Shown piece by piece: positions 1 through 6,701 of a DNA stretch of 14,514 nucleotides (position 1 is the first letter of the stretch; every line of letters begins with the position of its first letter). A program made the position numbers and the translations under genes. This stretch comes from Hyphomicrobiales bacterium (lineage in GTDB: Bacteria; Pseudomonadota; Alphaproteobacteria; Rhizobiales; Xanthobacteraceae): assembly GCA_016210825.1 (NCBI GenBank), contig JACQTM010000313.1, positions 1 to 14,514 of the forward strand, read 5' to 3'. The notes below the pieces were generated by a model. The model had not been told where the DNA came from. It saw only the letters and a program-made list of their open reading frames with translations, and made no database searches.

Positions 1-900
1 CTGCTCATCATCGCGGAAGAGGTCGAGGGCGAAGCACTGGCAACACTCGTCGTCAACAAACTGCGCGGCGGCTTGAAAGTTGCTGCAGTCAAGGCGCCCG
101 GCTTCGGTGACCGGCGTAAAGCCATGCTGCAAGACATCGCAATCCTGACCGGCGGCCAGGCGATCAGCGAAGACCTCGGCATCAAGCTTGAGAATGTTAC
201 GGTCAACATGCTCGGGCGCGCGAAACGCGTGATGATCGAGAAGGAGAACACCACGATCATTCACGGCTCCGGCAAGAAGAAGGATATCGAGGACCGCATC
301 GCGCAGATCAAGGCGCAGATCGAGGAGACGACGTCCGACTATGACAAGGAGAAGCTGCAGGAACGGCTGGCGAAGCTTGCCGGCGGCGTTGCAGTGATCC
401 GCGTCGGCGGCGCCACCGAGGTCGAGGTGAAGGAGCGCAAGGATCGCGTCGACGATGCAATGCACGCGACCCGCGCGGCGGTGGAGGAAGGCATTCTCCC
501 CGGCGGCGGCGTGGCGCTATTGCGCGCGATCGATGCGATCAAGCGCGTGCGTACCGACAACGAAGACCAGAAGCATGGCGTTGACATCGTGCGCAAGGCG
601 CTCTCTTGGCCGGCACGGCAGATCGCCATTAATGCCGGCGAGGACGGCTCGGTCGTGGTCGGCAAGATCCTGGAAAAGGATCAATATGCCTACGGCTTCG
701 ACGCCCAAAGCGGCGAATACGGCAACCTCGTGAGCAAGGGCATCATCGACCCGACCAAGGTCGTGCGCACGGCTCTTCAGGACGCTGCCTCCGTGGCCGG
801 CCTCCTGATCACGACGGAGGCGATGGTCGCCGAGCTGCCAAAGAAGCAGACTTCGGCGCCGGCAATGCCCGGTGGTGGCATGGGCGGAATGGACTTCTAA
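1..900 (+). CDS. groEL: Chaperonin GroEL, C-terminal 299 residues (5' end outside window)
   Basis: This is the 60-kDa chaperonin, whose double heptameric ring works with GroES and ATP to fold proteins in the cytoplasm. The frame is open from base 1 and ends at TAA 898-900. About 245 N-terminal residues of the usual ~545 are missing, so the true start lies upstream. The visible part begins in the apical domain (LLIIAEEVEGEALATLVVNK). It continues through VAAVKAPGFGDRRKAML, the VAVIRVGGATEVEVKE return to the intermediate domain, and EEGILPGGGVALLRA in the equatorial ATPase domain. It ends in the Gly-Met-rich tail GGGMGGMDF typical of GroEL. No frameshift or odd residue is apparent. Rhizobiales often carry several groESL copies, and the sequence alone does not show which paralogue this is. 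Confidence 0.97.
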   Translation: MLIIAEEVEGEALATLVVNKLRGGLKVAAVKAPGFGDRRKAMLQDIAILTGGQAISEDLGIKLENVTVNMLGRAKRVMIEKENTTIIHGSGKKKDIEDRIAQIKAQIEETTSDYDKEKLQERLAKLAGGVAVIRVGGATEVEVKERKDRVDDAMHATRAAVEEGILPGGGVALLRAIDAIKRVRTDNEDQKHGVDIVRKALSWPARQIAINAGEDGSVVVGKILEKDQYAYGFDAQSGEYGNLVSKGIIDPTKVVRTALQDAASVAGLLITTEAMVAELPKKQTSAPAMPGGGMGGMDF

Positions 901-918
901 ATCCAGCCCTCACAAACG

Positions 919-993
919 CGTCACCCCCGGGCTTGACCCGTGGGTCCATCGCTCTTCGCAAGATGGATTGCCGGATTAAGTCCGGCAATGACA
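919..993. repeat. Dispersed palindromic intergenic repeat
   Basis: The 155-base gap after groEL contains two imperfect dyads: CGGGCTTGACCCG near 928-940, and a perfect 8-bp stem TTGCCGGA/TCCGGCAA at 968-975 and 981-988. In translation this element gives the spurious peptides MDPRVKPGGD and MDCRIKSGND, a signature I recognise from many Rhizobiales genomes where the element recurs between genes. Membership of that repeat family is recalled knowledge, not a search result. The element has no coding role and may act on mRNA 3' ends. Confidence 0.7.
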
Positions 994-1006
994 ACGAAAA
1001 ACAAGC

Positions 1007-1030
1007 AGGCCCGGGAAAGATCCCGGGCCT
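1007..1030. terminator. Strong bidirectional rho-independent terminator
   Basis: A perfect 10-bp stem AGGCCCGGGA/TCCCGGGCCT encloses the loop AAGA. On the minus strand the stem is followed by TTGTTTTTCG, a good U-tract for ending the DUF899 operon, whose last stop is at 1056. On the plus strand the tail is only ATTTG, so it is a weaker terminator for groEL, which ends 107 bases upstream. It lies between convergent genes, as expected for a shared terminator. Confidence 0.8.
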
Positions 1031-1055
1031 ATTTGCTCGCGTTTCTATCGACCCC

Positions 1056-1628
1056 TCACCCGACGTATTTGTATTTCGGTTGCCAGCCGGCCGCGCCTTC
1101 CGGAATCAAATCGAACAAATGCCAGACCGTGCAGAAATCGTCGCCCGGTGAGAACGACGTGTCGGAAACGCGCGCGATCTTGCCGCCCTTGCGTTTGAAC
1201 ACGGAGACGCCGGGCATCGCGTGTCCATCACGGCTATAGCCCATGTCGTCTGCGAAGCTCGTGCCATGATGCGACACCATCGGGAACTTCCAGCCACGGC
1301 TTGCGGCGAATTTCCGCTGCTGCTCCGGCGTATCCGGCGAGGCGACGACGAACGCCGCGCGGTTTTGCAGATGATCGACCACGCCGTTGAAGCCATCCGC
1401 CCATAGCGTGCAATAAGGACAGCCGGTTCCCATGTTGTGAATGATCAACAGCGTGTCGTGCGTGCCGAACAAGTCCGAAAGCCGAATCTTCCCGGCTGAA
1501 CCGGAAAATTCGTAATCCTTGACCTCCTGAGGTTCGGTCTCGGCCTGGACCTCGCGCATCTTCTTGCGCAGGGCGGCAATCTGGCCGCGATACTCGGCGA
1601 GCCGTTTTGAGGTGTCCTTGTAGTTCAT
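1056..1628 (-). CDS. DUF899 family thioredoxin-like protein (CPYC type)
   Basis: This 190-residue protein belongs to the DUF899 group of thioredoxin-fold, AhpC/TSA-like proteins. A charged helical N-terminus (residues 1-35) precedes a strand LLIIHNMG and the redox motif CPYC at residues 70-73, within GTGCPYCTLWADGFNG. The later PGVSVF strand (139-144) holds the cis-proline position expected for a thioredoxin fold. The ATG at 1628 has a GGAG Shine-Dalgarno 8 bases upstream. It is the last gene of an ArsR-DUF899-DUF899 operon, 25 bases after its paralogue. A cytoplasmic thiol-disulfide or peroxide-related role is plausible from the CxxC motif, but no substrate is known. Only the family call is firm. 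Confidence 0.88.
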   Translation of the reverse strand: MNYKDTSKRLAEYRGQIAALRKKMREVQAETEPQEVKDYEFSGSAGKIRLSDLFGTHDTLLIIHNMGTGCPYCTLWADGFNGVVDHLQNRAAFVVASPDTPEQQRKFAASRGWKFPMVSHHGTSFADDMGYSRDGHAMPGVSVFKRKGGKIARVSDTSFSPGDDFCTVWHLFDLIPEGAAGWQPKYKYVG

Positions 1629-1653
1629 CGCTGATGCTCCGTATCTCGTAATC

Positions 1654-2364
1654 TCAGCGCCCGTAGCTGTCGCGATAGCGTACCCAAGCCATCGCGTGTG
1701 GCTTCTGATCGGCTTCGTCGCGTCCTTTCGGCACCAGATCGAGATACTGATAGGTCGCGTTCATCATATCGAGTCCGCGCGCGTAGCAGGAATAGGTATG
1801 GAACAAGTTCCCTTTTGCGTCCTTGTAGAACACGCTGATCCCGGGTAGCTCCGCCATCGCCGAGGTCTTTCCCACGTAATTGTATGTTGCGCTCGCTCGC
1901 GCGGCATCGTCCGGATTGAACGATACGTGATAGTCGAAATTGAAGTCGGTGCTGCCCGATGACACCCATTTGAATGTCCAGCCCATGCGCCGCTTGAACG
2001 CTTCGAGTTTTGCAAGCGGCGCTCGCGAAACGGCGATCAAGGTTACGTCGCGCTGTTGCAGGTGCACGACGCTGCGCTCAAAATTGTCGGCCCAGAAGGA
2101 GCAGCTTTTGCACGGTTCGTCCCAGTTCGGATCGAACATGTAATGATAAACGACAAGCTGGCTTCGCCCGTCGAATAATTGCGCCAGCGTTTCCTTGCCG
2201 TTCGGGCCATCGAAAACATAATTCTTCTCGATGCGCTCCCAAGGGAGGTCGCGGCGTTGCCGACTGAGTTGATCGCGCAGCCGTGTGAATTCCTTTTCCC
2301 TGGCAAGCAGCTGCTTGCGCGCTTCGATCCAGGCCTCATGCGAGACAACCTTATGTCCATTCAT
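1654..2364 (-). CDS. DUF899 family thioredoxin-like protein (CKSC type)
   Basis: This 236-residue protein is a second, longer DUF899 member. It has an N-terminal helix rich in R/K/E (residues 10-45, ending RRDLPWERIEKNYVF), the strand LVVYHYMF, and a CKSC motif at residues 85-88 in EPCKSCSFWADNFE. HLQQRDVTLIAVSRAPL follows, then PGISVFYKD with the thioredoxin-like proline. The C-terminal block YSCYARGLDMMNATYQYLDLVPKGRDE is typical of the long DUF899 subgroup. Two starts are possible: GTG at 2367 and ATG at 2364. The AAGGAGG Shine-Dalgarno at 2373-2379 is 5 bases from the GTG and 8 from the ATG, so I chose the ATG. The gene follows the ArsR gene by 30 bases and is probably under its control. 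Its function is unknown beyond likely redox activity. Confidence 0.88.
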   Translation of the reverse strand: MNGHKVVSHEAWIEARKQLLAREKEFTRLRDQLSRQRRDLPWERIEKNYVFDGPNGKETLAQLFDGRSQLVVYHYMFDPNWDEPCKSCSFWADNFERSVVHLQQRDVTLIAVSRAPLAKLEAFKRRMGWTFKWVSSGSTDFNFDYHVSFNPDDAARASATYNYVGKTSAMAELPGISVFYKDAKGNLFHTYSCYARGLDMMNATYQYLDLVPKGRDEADQKPHAMAWVRYRDSYGR

Positions 2365-2394
2365 CACTCAAACCTCCTTGATTGACGCTACTCA

Positions 2395-2829
2395 CTATTT
2401 CGCGTGGCGCCGCGGCTTGCGCACCTTTCCCGACCTGAGCGCGCGACGCGGCTTGTGCGATTCGATGTCATGCAGGCTCGCCGCCAGCAGATCGAACTGC
2501 TCCTGCCAATATTTGCTGTAGCGATTGAGCCAGACCGACGCCTCGTAGATCGGTCCGGCGACAAGGCTACAACGGCTGATGCGGCCGGTTCGCTCCTGAT
2601 GGACCAGCCCCGCGCGAACCAGCACCTGGATGTGCTTGGAGACCGCTTGCAGCGAGATGTCGAATGACCGCGCGATTTCGGAAACCAGCGGCGTTTTGCC
2701 GTCGAGCTGGTTCAGGATCGAACGGCGCACGGGGTCGGCCAACGCGGCGAATACGGCATCGAGCAGGATTTCCTTGCCCGGTGGCGCAGCGCGTCCCTGT
2801 TCGATGACGCGGAGCGAAGCGGTCGACAT
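2395..2829 (-). CDS. ArsR-family winged-helix transcriptional regulator
   Basis: This 144-residue DNA-binding repressor heads the DUF899 operon. The winged helix spans about residues 22-90: VFAALADPVRRSILNQL, then the helix-turn-helix SEIARSFDISLQAVSKHIQVL (50-70), then VRAGLVHQERTGRISRCSL as the wing. No CxC or other ArsR/SmtB metal-binding cluster is visible, so it resembles the non-metal ArsR proteins often paired with SRPBCC or DUF899 genes. The C-terminal 19 residues are strongly basic (KPRRALRSGKVRKPRRHAK). ATG 2829 lies only 8 bases from an operator-like palindrome and has no clear Shine-Dalgarno, which suggests a very short leader and autoregulation. The inducing signal is unknown. 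Confidence 0.88.
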   Translation of the reverse strand: MSTASLRVIEQGRAAPPGKEILLDAVFAALADPVRRSILNQLDGKTPLVSEIARSFDISLQAVSKHIQVLVRAGLVHQERTGRISRCSLVAGPIYEASVWLNRYSKYWQEQFDLLAASLHDIESHKPRRALRSGKVRKPRRHAK

Positions 2830-2836
2830 TCAAATA

Positions 2837-2854
2837 ATCAACCATATGATTGAT
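2837..2854. promoter_or_regulatory. Probable ArsR operator, proximal palindrome
   Basis: The 18-bp near-perfect palindrome ATCAACCATATGATTGAT (one mismatched pair) sits immediately upstream of the arsR start. ArsR repressors of this type bind such AT-rich dyads and usually repress their own operon. On the minus strand a TTGACT box (2861-2866) precedes it, so a bound dimer would overlap the core promoter. The -10 is unclear (GATTAT at 19 bp is the best candidate). The assignment to this regulator rests on position only. Confidence 0.65.
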
Positions 2855-2860
2855 ATTAAG

Positions 2861-2872
2861 TCAACTGGTTGA
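2861..2872. promoter_or_regulatory. Second ArsR operator-like palindrome
   Basis: TCAACTGGTTGA is a 12-bp dyad (TCAAC and GTTGA around TG), sharing the TCAAC/TTGA half-site with the palindrome 24 bp away centre to centre. Two half-site-related dyads in one divergent region suggest cooperative binding. They may also touch transcription of the plus-strand DUF72 gene, which starts at 2986. Confidence 0.5.
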
Positions 2873-2985
2873 TAATTGCCGAGCGCGCCTGTTTCTACCC
2901 GGGTTGGGTGGAACCCTCCGGCCCGTTAGCATTGTTATGATTGATCCAGGCAAGCTTCAGGTTCTTAACGCGGACGAGGACGGAA

Positions 2986-3786
2986 ATGAGTGGACGAATC
3001 TACGCCGGCATCGGCGGCTGGAATTTCGCGCCCTGGCGCGGCGTGTTCTATCCGAAAGGCCTGCCGCACGCGCAAGAGCTTCGCTATGCCGGTGAACATT
3101 TAACTTCGATCGAGATCAACTCGACATTTTACGGCTCACAAAAGCCCGCCTCATTTCGCAAATGGGCAAGCGAAGTGCCCGATGGATTTGTCTTTTCGCT
3201 GAAAGGTCCGCGCTTTGCCACCAACCGGCGGGTACTCGCAGAAGCCAGCGATTCCATCAAACGCTTCCTTGAATCCGGCATCACCGAGCTGGGCGACCGG
3301 CTCGGCCCTCTGCTGTGGCAATTCGCGCCGACAAAAAAATTCGACGAAAAGGATTTCGGTGCATTTCTGCAACTGCTTCCGCAAAAGCAGGACGGCCGGA
3401 CGCTGCGCCACGTCGTCGAAGTCCGGCACGACAGCTTTTGCACACCCAATTTCACGCACCTCTTGCGCAAGTTCAATATGCCCTTCGTTTTCGCCGAACA
3501 TGCAACCTACCCCGCTATCGCCGACATGACCGGCGACTTCGTCTATGTGCGACTGCAAAAGGGAGAGGAAAGACTAAAAAACGGGTACGCCCCCAAGGCG
3601 CTCGATGCCTGGGCTGAGCGCGCTCGGCTTTGGGCGCGCGGCAGCGAGCCGAATGATTTGCCGCGCGTCGACAGCGCCGTAAAACCGGCGAAGCAGGCGC
3701 GCGACGTGTTCATTTATTTTATCCACGAGGCCAAGGTGCGCGCGCCCGCCGCCGCGATGGCGCTGATCGAGCGGCTGGGACCATGA
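2986..3786 (+). CDS. DUF72 (YecE-like) TIM-barrel protein
   Basis: This 266-residue protein is a full-length member of the DUF72/YecE family, a TIM-barrel-like fold of unknown biochemical role. Family hallmarks are visible in order: IYAGIGGWNFAPWRGVFYP (5-23), SIEINSTFYG (41-50), FVFSLKGPRFATN (68-80), LGPLLWQFAP (106-115), EVRHDSF (145-151), FVYVRLQ (185-191), and DVFIYFIHEAK with the late histidine (240-250). I chose ATG 2986, with GAGGA 5 bases upstream, because the glycine-rich first strand begins there; an in-frame TTG at 2941 would add 15 unconserved residues. Its stop overlaps the start of the DUF488 gene as ATGA, so the two are translationally coupled. Confidence 0.9.
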   Translation: MSGRIYAGIGGWNFAPWRGVFYPKGLPHAQELRYAGEHLTSIEINSTFYGSQKPASFRKWASEVPDGFVFSLKGPRFATNRRVLAEASDSIKRFLESGITELGDRLGPLLWQFAPTKKFDEKDFGAFLQLLPQKQDGRTLRHVVEVRHDSFCTPNFTHLLRKFNMPFVFAEHATYPAIADMTGDFVYVRLQKGEERLKNGYAPKALDAWAERARLWARGSEPNDLPRVDSAVKPAKQARDVFIYFIHEAKVRAPAAAMALIERLGP

Positions 3787-4238
3787 GCGGGATGCTTTTC
3801 ACCATCGGCTATGAAAAGGCCACAGCCGATGCCGCAATTGGCGAACTCAAACGCGCCAAGGTGAAGCTGCTCGTCGACGTGCGCGCGGTAGCGGCCTCGC
3901 GCAAACCTGGTTTTTCTAAGCGCCAGCTCTCAGCCCATCTCGACGATGCGGGCATCGCCTACCTGCATTTACAGAGGCTTGGCACACCGGCGGAAGGACG
4001 CGCAGCCGCGCGCGCGGGCAACACCAAAACGCTCTGGCGCATTTACGGCAAGCATTTACGGTCCTCCGACGTGCGCGAAGCTCTCGACGAGCTCGCGGCG
4101 ATCCTCGGCTCCACTCAGCGTGTTTGTCTGCTTTGCTATGAGCGCGATCCGGCGCAATGCCATCGCAGCCGCATCGCCGAAGTCATGGCCGAGCGCACGG
4201 GCATCACAGTCAAGAATCTTTTTCCGCCATTATCCTGA
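3783..4238 (+). CDS. DUF488 family protein
   Basis: This 151-residue protein carries the DUF488 hallmarks: FTIGYE at residues 6-11, the strand LLVDVRAVAASRKPGFSK (29-46) with its DVR motif, and the near-terminal cysteine/histidine motif LLCYERDPAQCHR at 116-128. The length is normal for the short form. The biochemical activity is unknown; the paired Cys and His residues look like a conserved functional site. ATG 3783 overlaps the DUF72 stop by 4 bases, which points to joint expression and probably a shared role. The stop is only 3 bases from the end of the convergent MFS gene. Confidence 0.9.
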   Translation: MSGMLFTIGYEKATADAAIGELKRAKVKLLVDVRAVAASRKPGFSKRQLSAHLDDAGIAYLHLQRLGTPAEGRAAARAGNTKTLWRIYGKHLRSSDVREALDELAAILGSTQRVCLLCYERDPAQCHRSRIAEVMAERTGITVKNLFPPLS

Positions 4239-4241
4239 GAA

Positions 4242-5474
4242 TTATTCCGCGGGCTGGGCCGCCGGGCGTCCGGCGCGCACGCCGGAAACAAGTATCACGA
4301 AGGTGATCGTTGCCGCGAGAAAAATCGCGGCAACGAAGGCGACCGCCGCCAGCACGGAATCGAAGCCGCCGCGCCCATGCAGGAAGGCGATGATCGAAAC
4401 CGCCGCGCCGGCCGACACGAAGGTAAGGAAATATCGTACCGCGTAGATTCGCCCGCGCCAGGCGTCGGCGGTGTAGCGGGCAATGACGATGTCACCGACC
4501 GTAACCTGACCGTAGATCGCGGCCATCGTCACTGCCAGCGCCGCGATCAGCATCATTCCGCTCGTGTTCGCCGCCCAGACGATTCCGGCCAATTGCATGG
4601 CGACGATGCCGACGAACAGCATATTCGGCGGGTAACGCTCGACCAGGCGCCCCATCACGACCTGCGCGACGGCGCCACACAGGAACACCGCGGTGGCGAG
4701 CCCGCCGATCGCAATCAACGGCACATCGCCGCCGAGCCGCTCGTCCACGATCTTCGGCAGTGCGATCGACACGGTGTTGAAGGTCAGGCCCGCGGCCAGC
4801 GAGATCACCGCGTAAATGGCAAGGACGGCAACGGCGACGCGGCGCGATAGCACGATATCGGCAACTGTCTTGCGCGAGCCGGTGTGATGGCGGTCATCGG
4901 GCACGAGCGCGAGATATGCGATGCCGGTTGCAACACAGAGACCCGCAGGAAGAAGAAATGCGCCGCGCCAGCCAATCCAAGACGCGAGCGCCGCCGTGAT
5001 GCCCGCTGCCAAGGCCGCGCCGAGATTGCCGCATACGCCGTTGAACGCGAGGATACGGCCGCGCGCGTTCGACGCTTCGATCAGCATCGCCATGCCGACC
5101 GGATGATAGATCGCCGCGAATACGCCGAGCGCGAACAGGGCCACCGCCAAAATCGTCAAATCAGGCGCTGCCGCGGCGGCGGCAAGCGAGAGCCCGCAGC
5201 CAACATAGAACAACGCCATCATGTTGCGCCGGCTCCAGCGGTCGGCGAGCCAGCCCGCCGGCAGCGAGAACACGCCGAAAGCGACGAACGCCGCCGTCGA
5301 GAGCGCAATCAATTCGGAATAAGGGCGGCCATAGACCACTTCGAGACCGATGACCACCGTCGGAAAGATCAGCAGCACAAAATGATCGACGGCGTGCGCC
5401 CAGTTGAGGAAGGCAATGGAGCGGCGTTTCGCCGTATCGGCGGTTGCTGCAGCAGAGTTTTGTCGATTGGTCAT
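4242..5474 (-). CDS. MFS transporter, probable efflux type
   Basis: This 410-residue inner-membrane protein of the major facilitator superfamily has about 12 hydrophobic segments. The N-terminal half carries the superfamily loop between helices 2 and 3 as GWLADRWSRRNM, and GVFAAIYHPVGMAMLIE in the helix 4 region, similar to fosmidomycin-resistance (Fsr)-like and related drug-efflux MFS proteins. A central hydrophilic loop (PDDRHHTGSRKTVADIVLSRR) separates the halves. The substrate cannot be read from the sequence. ATG 5474 is the first in-frame start; its Shine-Dalgarno (GAAAGAA) is weak. It is a single gene with nothing co-directional adjacent. Confidence 0.88.
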   Translation of the reverse strand: MTNRQNSAAATADTAKRRSIAFLNWAHAVDHFVLLIFPTVVIGLEVVYGRPYSELIALSTAAFVAFGVFSLPAGWLADRWSRRNMMALFYVGCGLSLAAAAAAPDLTILAVALFALGVFAAIYHPVGMAMLIEASNARGRILAFNGVCGNLGAALAAGITAALASWIGWRGAFLLPAGLCVATGIAYLALVPDDRHHTGSRKTVADIVLSRRVAVAVLAIYAVISLAAGLTFNTVSIALPKIVDERLGGDVPLIAIGGLATAVFLCGAVAQVVMGRLVERYPPNMLFVGIVAMQLAGIVWAANTSGMMLIAALAVTMAAIYGQVTVGDIVIARYTADAWRGRIYAVRYFLTFVSAGAAVSIIAFLHGRGGFDSVLAAVAFVAAIFLAATITFVILVSGVRAGRPAAQPAE

Positions 5475-5569
5475 AAAATTCTTTCGATGAACCGGCGCGG
5501 ATCACCCATATACGCGATTGCTGGCCGACCATCCATGTCGTCCATGCTGACGTCGTCTGCGATTCCCGG

Positions 5570-5599
5570 TTGCCTCTAGAGATGTGTTTCCGTTAATAT
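5570..5599 (+). promoter_or_regulatory. Candidate promoter for the bcsS-like gene
   Basis: TTGCCT (5570-5575) and TAATAT (5594-5599) are each 4 of 6 matches to the sigma-70 boxes, 18 bp apart. They lie in the 181-base gap between the divergent MFS and bcsS-like genes, 57 bases before the proposed ATG. The evidence is pattern matching alone. Confidence 0.4.
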
Positions 5600-5655
5600 A
5601 CACGTTGGGGCTGTGGCGGCTTATCCGCCAACCCATCCGCTCGGGGCCGGATGTC

Positions 5656-6390
5656 ATGCGACGCGTTGGGTTTGTTGCCGCCATTGTCATGGCGGCACTG
5701 GTGGTGGATTGCGTCGTTCCGGCCGCGGCTAATGACGTTTTGAACCGTCGCAACCAGGAACATTTTCTTTTTTTCACCGGCACGGATTTGTGGCGCGGCG
5801 GTGCGTTCTTGCACGGCGGCATGTTGTGGGCTGTCAACAGGCTTGAGCGCGAGGGATTTGTCGTCAAGGCAATGGCCGGCGGCGGCATCTATCACTACCA
5901 ATCCGGCGCGCTTGGCGACACGGAGATCAGGGGTCGCGAGATTTCAGGTCAATTACTAGCGGGATGGCGCTTTGTGCGTGATGCCTTGACGCTGACCGCA
6001 TTTGTCGGCCTCGGCATCGAGAACCACGGCCAGTCACCCAACGATCCTGGCACCAAGCTGCGCGGCGGCGATTTAGGAGTAATCGGCACTCTGGAGCTTT
6101 GGTACCAGCCGGTCTCGGATTTTATGATCGCAGCCGATGCATCAGTCACTTCCGTCGGTCCGCGCTTAAACGCTCGCCTCGCCTTTGGCGGGCGCGTGTT
6201 CGAGCGCATCTATGTGGGGCCGGAAATCCAACGCTACCAAACCGACGATTACAGCCAGCTTCGCTTTGGCGCGCATTTTACGGGTTTGAATGCGCTCGGC
6301 GCGGAATGGTCGGCGGCAGTTGGCATTGCGCATGATTCCGATCACAGCCGCGGCGCCTACGGCCGGATCGGCGTGAACGTAAGGCGCTAA
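5656..6390 (+). CDS. bcsS: BcsS-like secreted protein (cellulose biosynthesis-associated)
   Basis: From ATG 5656 this is a 244-residue protein with a clear signal peptide: MRR, a hydrophobic core GFVAAIVMAALVV, and a likely cleavage at VPAAA-ND near residue 25. The mature part begins with FLFFTGTDLWRGGAFLHGGMLW (37-58), then REGFVVKAMAGGGIYHYQSG (65-84). It continues with alternating beta-strand-like segments rich in Gly and aromatic residues, ending GRIGVNVRR. This matches my recollection of the BcsS family annotated as cellulose biosynthesis proteins in alphaproteobacteria, probably a small outer-membrane or periplasmic beta-barrel. No bcsA, bcsB or other cellulose gene is in the window, so a role in cellulose is inherited from the family name only. 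An in-frame GTG at 5584 would put 24 residues ahead of the signal peptide and is unlikely. Confidence 0.8.
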   Translation: MRRVGFVAAIVMAALVVDCVVPAAANDVLNRRNQEHFLFFTGTDLWRGGAFLHGGMLWAVNRLEREGFVVKAMAGGGIYHYQSGALGDTEIRGREISGQLLAGWRFVRDALTLTAFVGLGIENHGQSPNDPGTKLRGGDLGVIGTLELWYQPVSDFMIAADASVTSVGPRLNARLAFGGRVFERIYVGPEIQRYQTDDYSQLRFGAHFTGLNALGAEWSAAVGIAHDSDHSRGAYGRIGVNVRR

Positions 6391-6440
6391 AGTTGTAATG
6401 CGCGGCGAACTTCGTCAACGACGACCTCTGCACGGCATCG

Positions 6441-6692
6441 TTACGACAGGCCACTTTGGAATTCGGCTTCTTGATCCTCGTCGGACAAAGCAAGCAACTC
6501 AACGACATGGCCCACGCGGCCGGTGGCGAGCGGCCGGCCGCTATTCATCATTGCTTCGTCGTTTGTGACCCAGGCCTGCGCCTCGGCGAGCTCGTCCGGG
6601 GTAAGGTCCATGGCGATGATCTCGGCGATAATGCAATCGTCAACCGGGCCGAGCGCCGAGACGATCTCCTCGCGTGTCAATGATTTCATCAT
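6441..6692 (-). CDS. Small acidic hypothetical protein, CBS-gene partner
   Basis: This 83-residue protein is acidic, especially at the C-terminus (ALSDEDQEAEFQSG), with no signal peptide or membrane segment. It looks helical: LTREEIVSALGPVDDCIIAEIIAMDLTPDELAEAQAWV, then the block NDEAMMNSGRPLATGRVG. I recall similar short proteins of about 80 residues annotated as hypothetical across Bradyrhizobium-like genomes. The start is ATG 6692, with GAGG 7 bases upstream; a second ATG follows directly at 6689. It is 9 bases after the CBS-domain gene, so both are on one transcript. Its function is unknown; a regulatory or accessory role to the CBS protein is only suggested by context. Confidence 0.8.
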   Translation of the reverse strand: MMKSLTREEIVSALGPVDDCIIAEIIAMDLTPDELAEAQAWVTNDEAMMNSGRPLATGRVGHVVELLALSDEDQEAEFQSGLS

Positions 6693-6701
6693 GCCGTAGC
6701 C

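Noticed and set aside
809..1239. Short open frames with MDPRVKPGGD and MDCRIKSGND peptides
   Set aside because: These are translations of the palindromic intergenic repeat and extend into groEL or the DUF899 gene on the wrong strand. They are not genes.
4311..4332. Perfect 8-bp hairpin TGCCGCGA/TCGCGGCA near the end of the convergent MFS and DUF488 genes
   Set aside because: It lies inside the MFS coding region and has no T-run on either strand, so it does not qualify as an intrinsic terminator.
4884..5579. A 231-codon plus-strand frame opposite the MFS gene
   Set aside because: It is Arg/Glu-rich with no domain, and mirrors the transporter codons. The MFS frame on the other strand explains the sequence.
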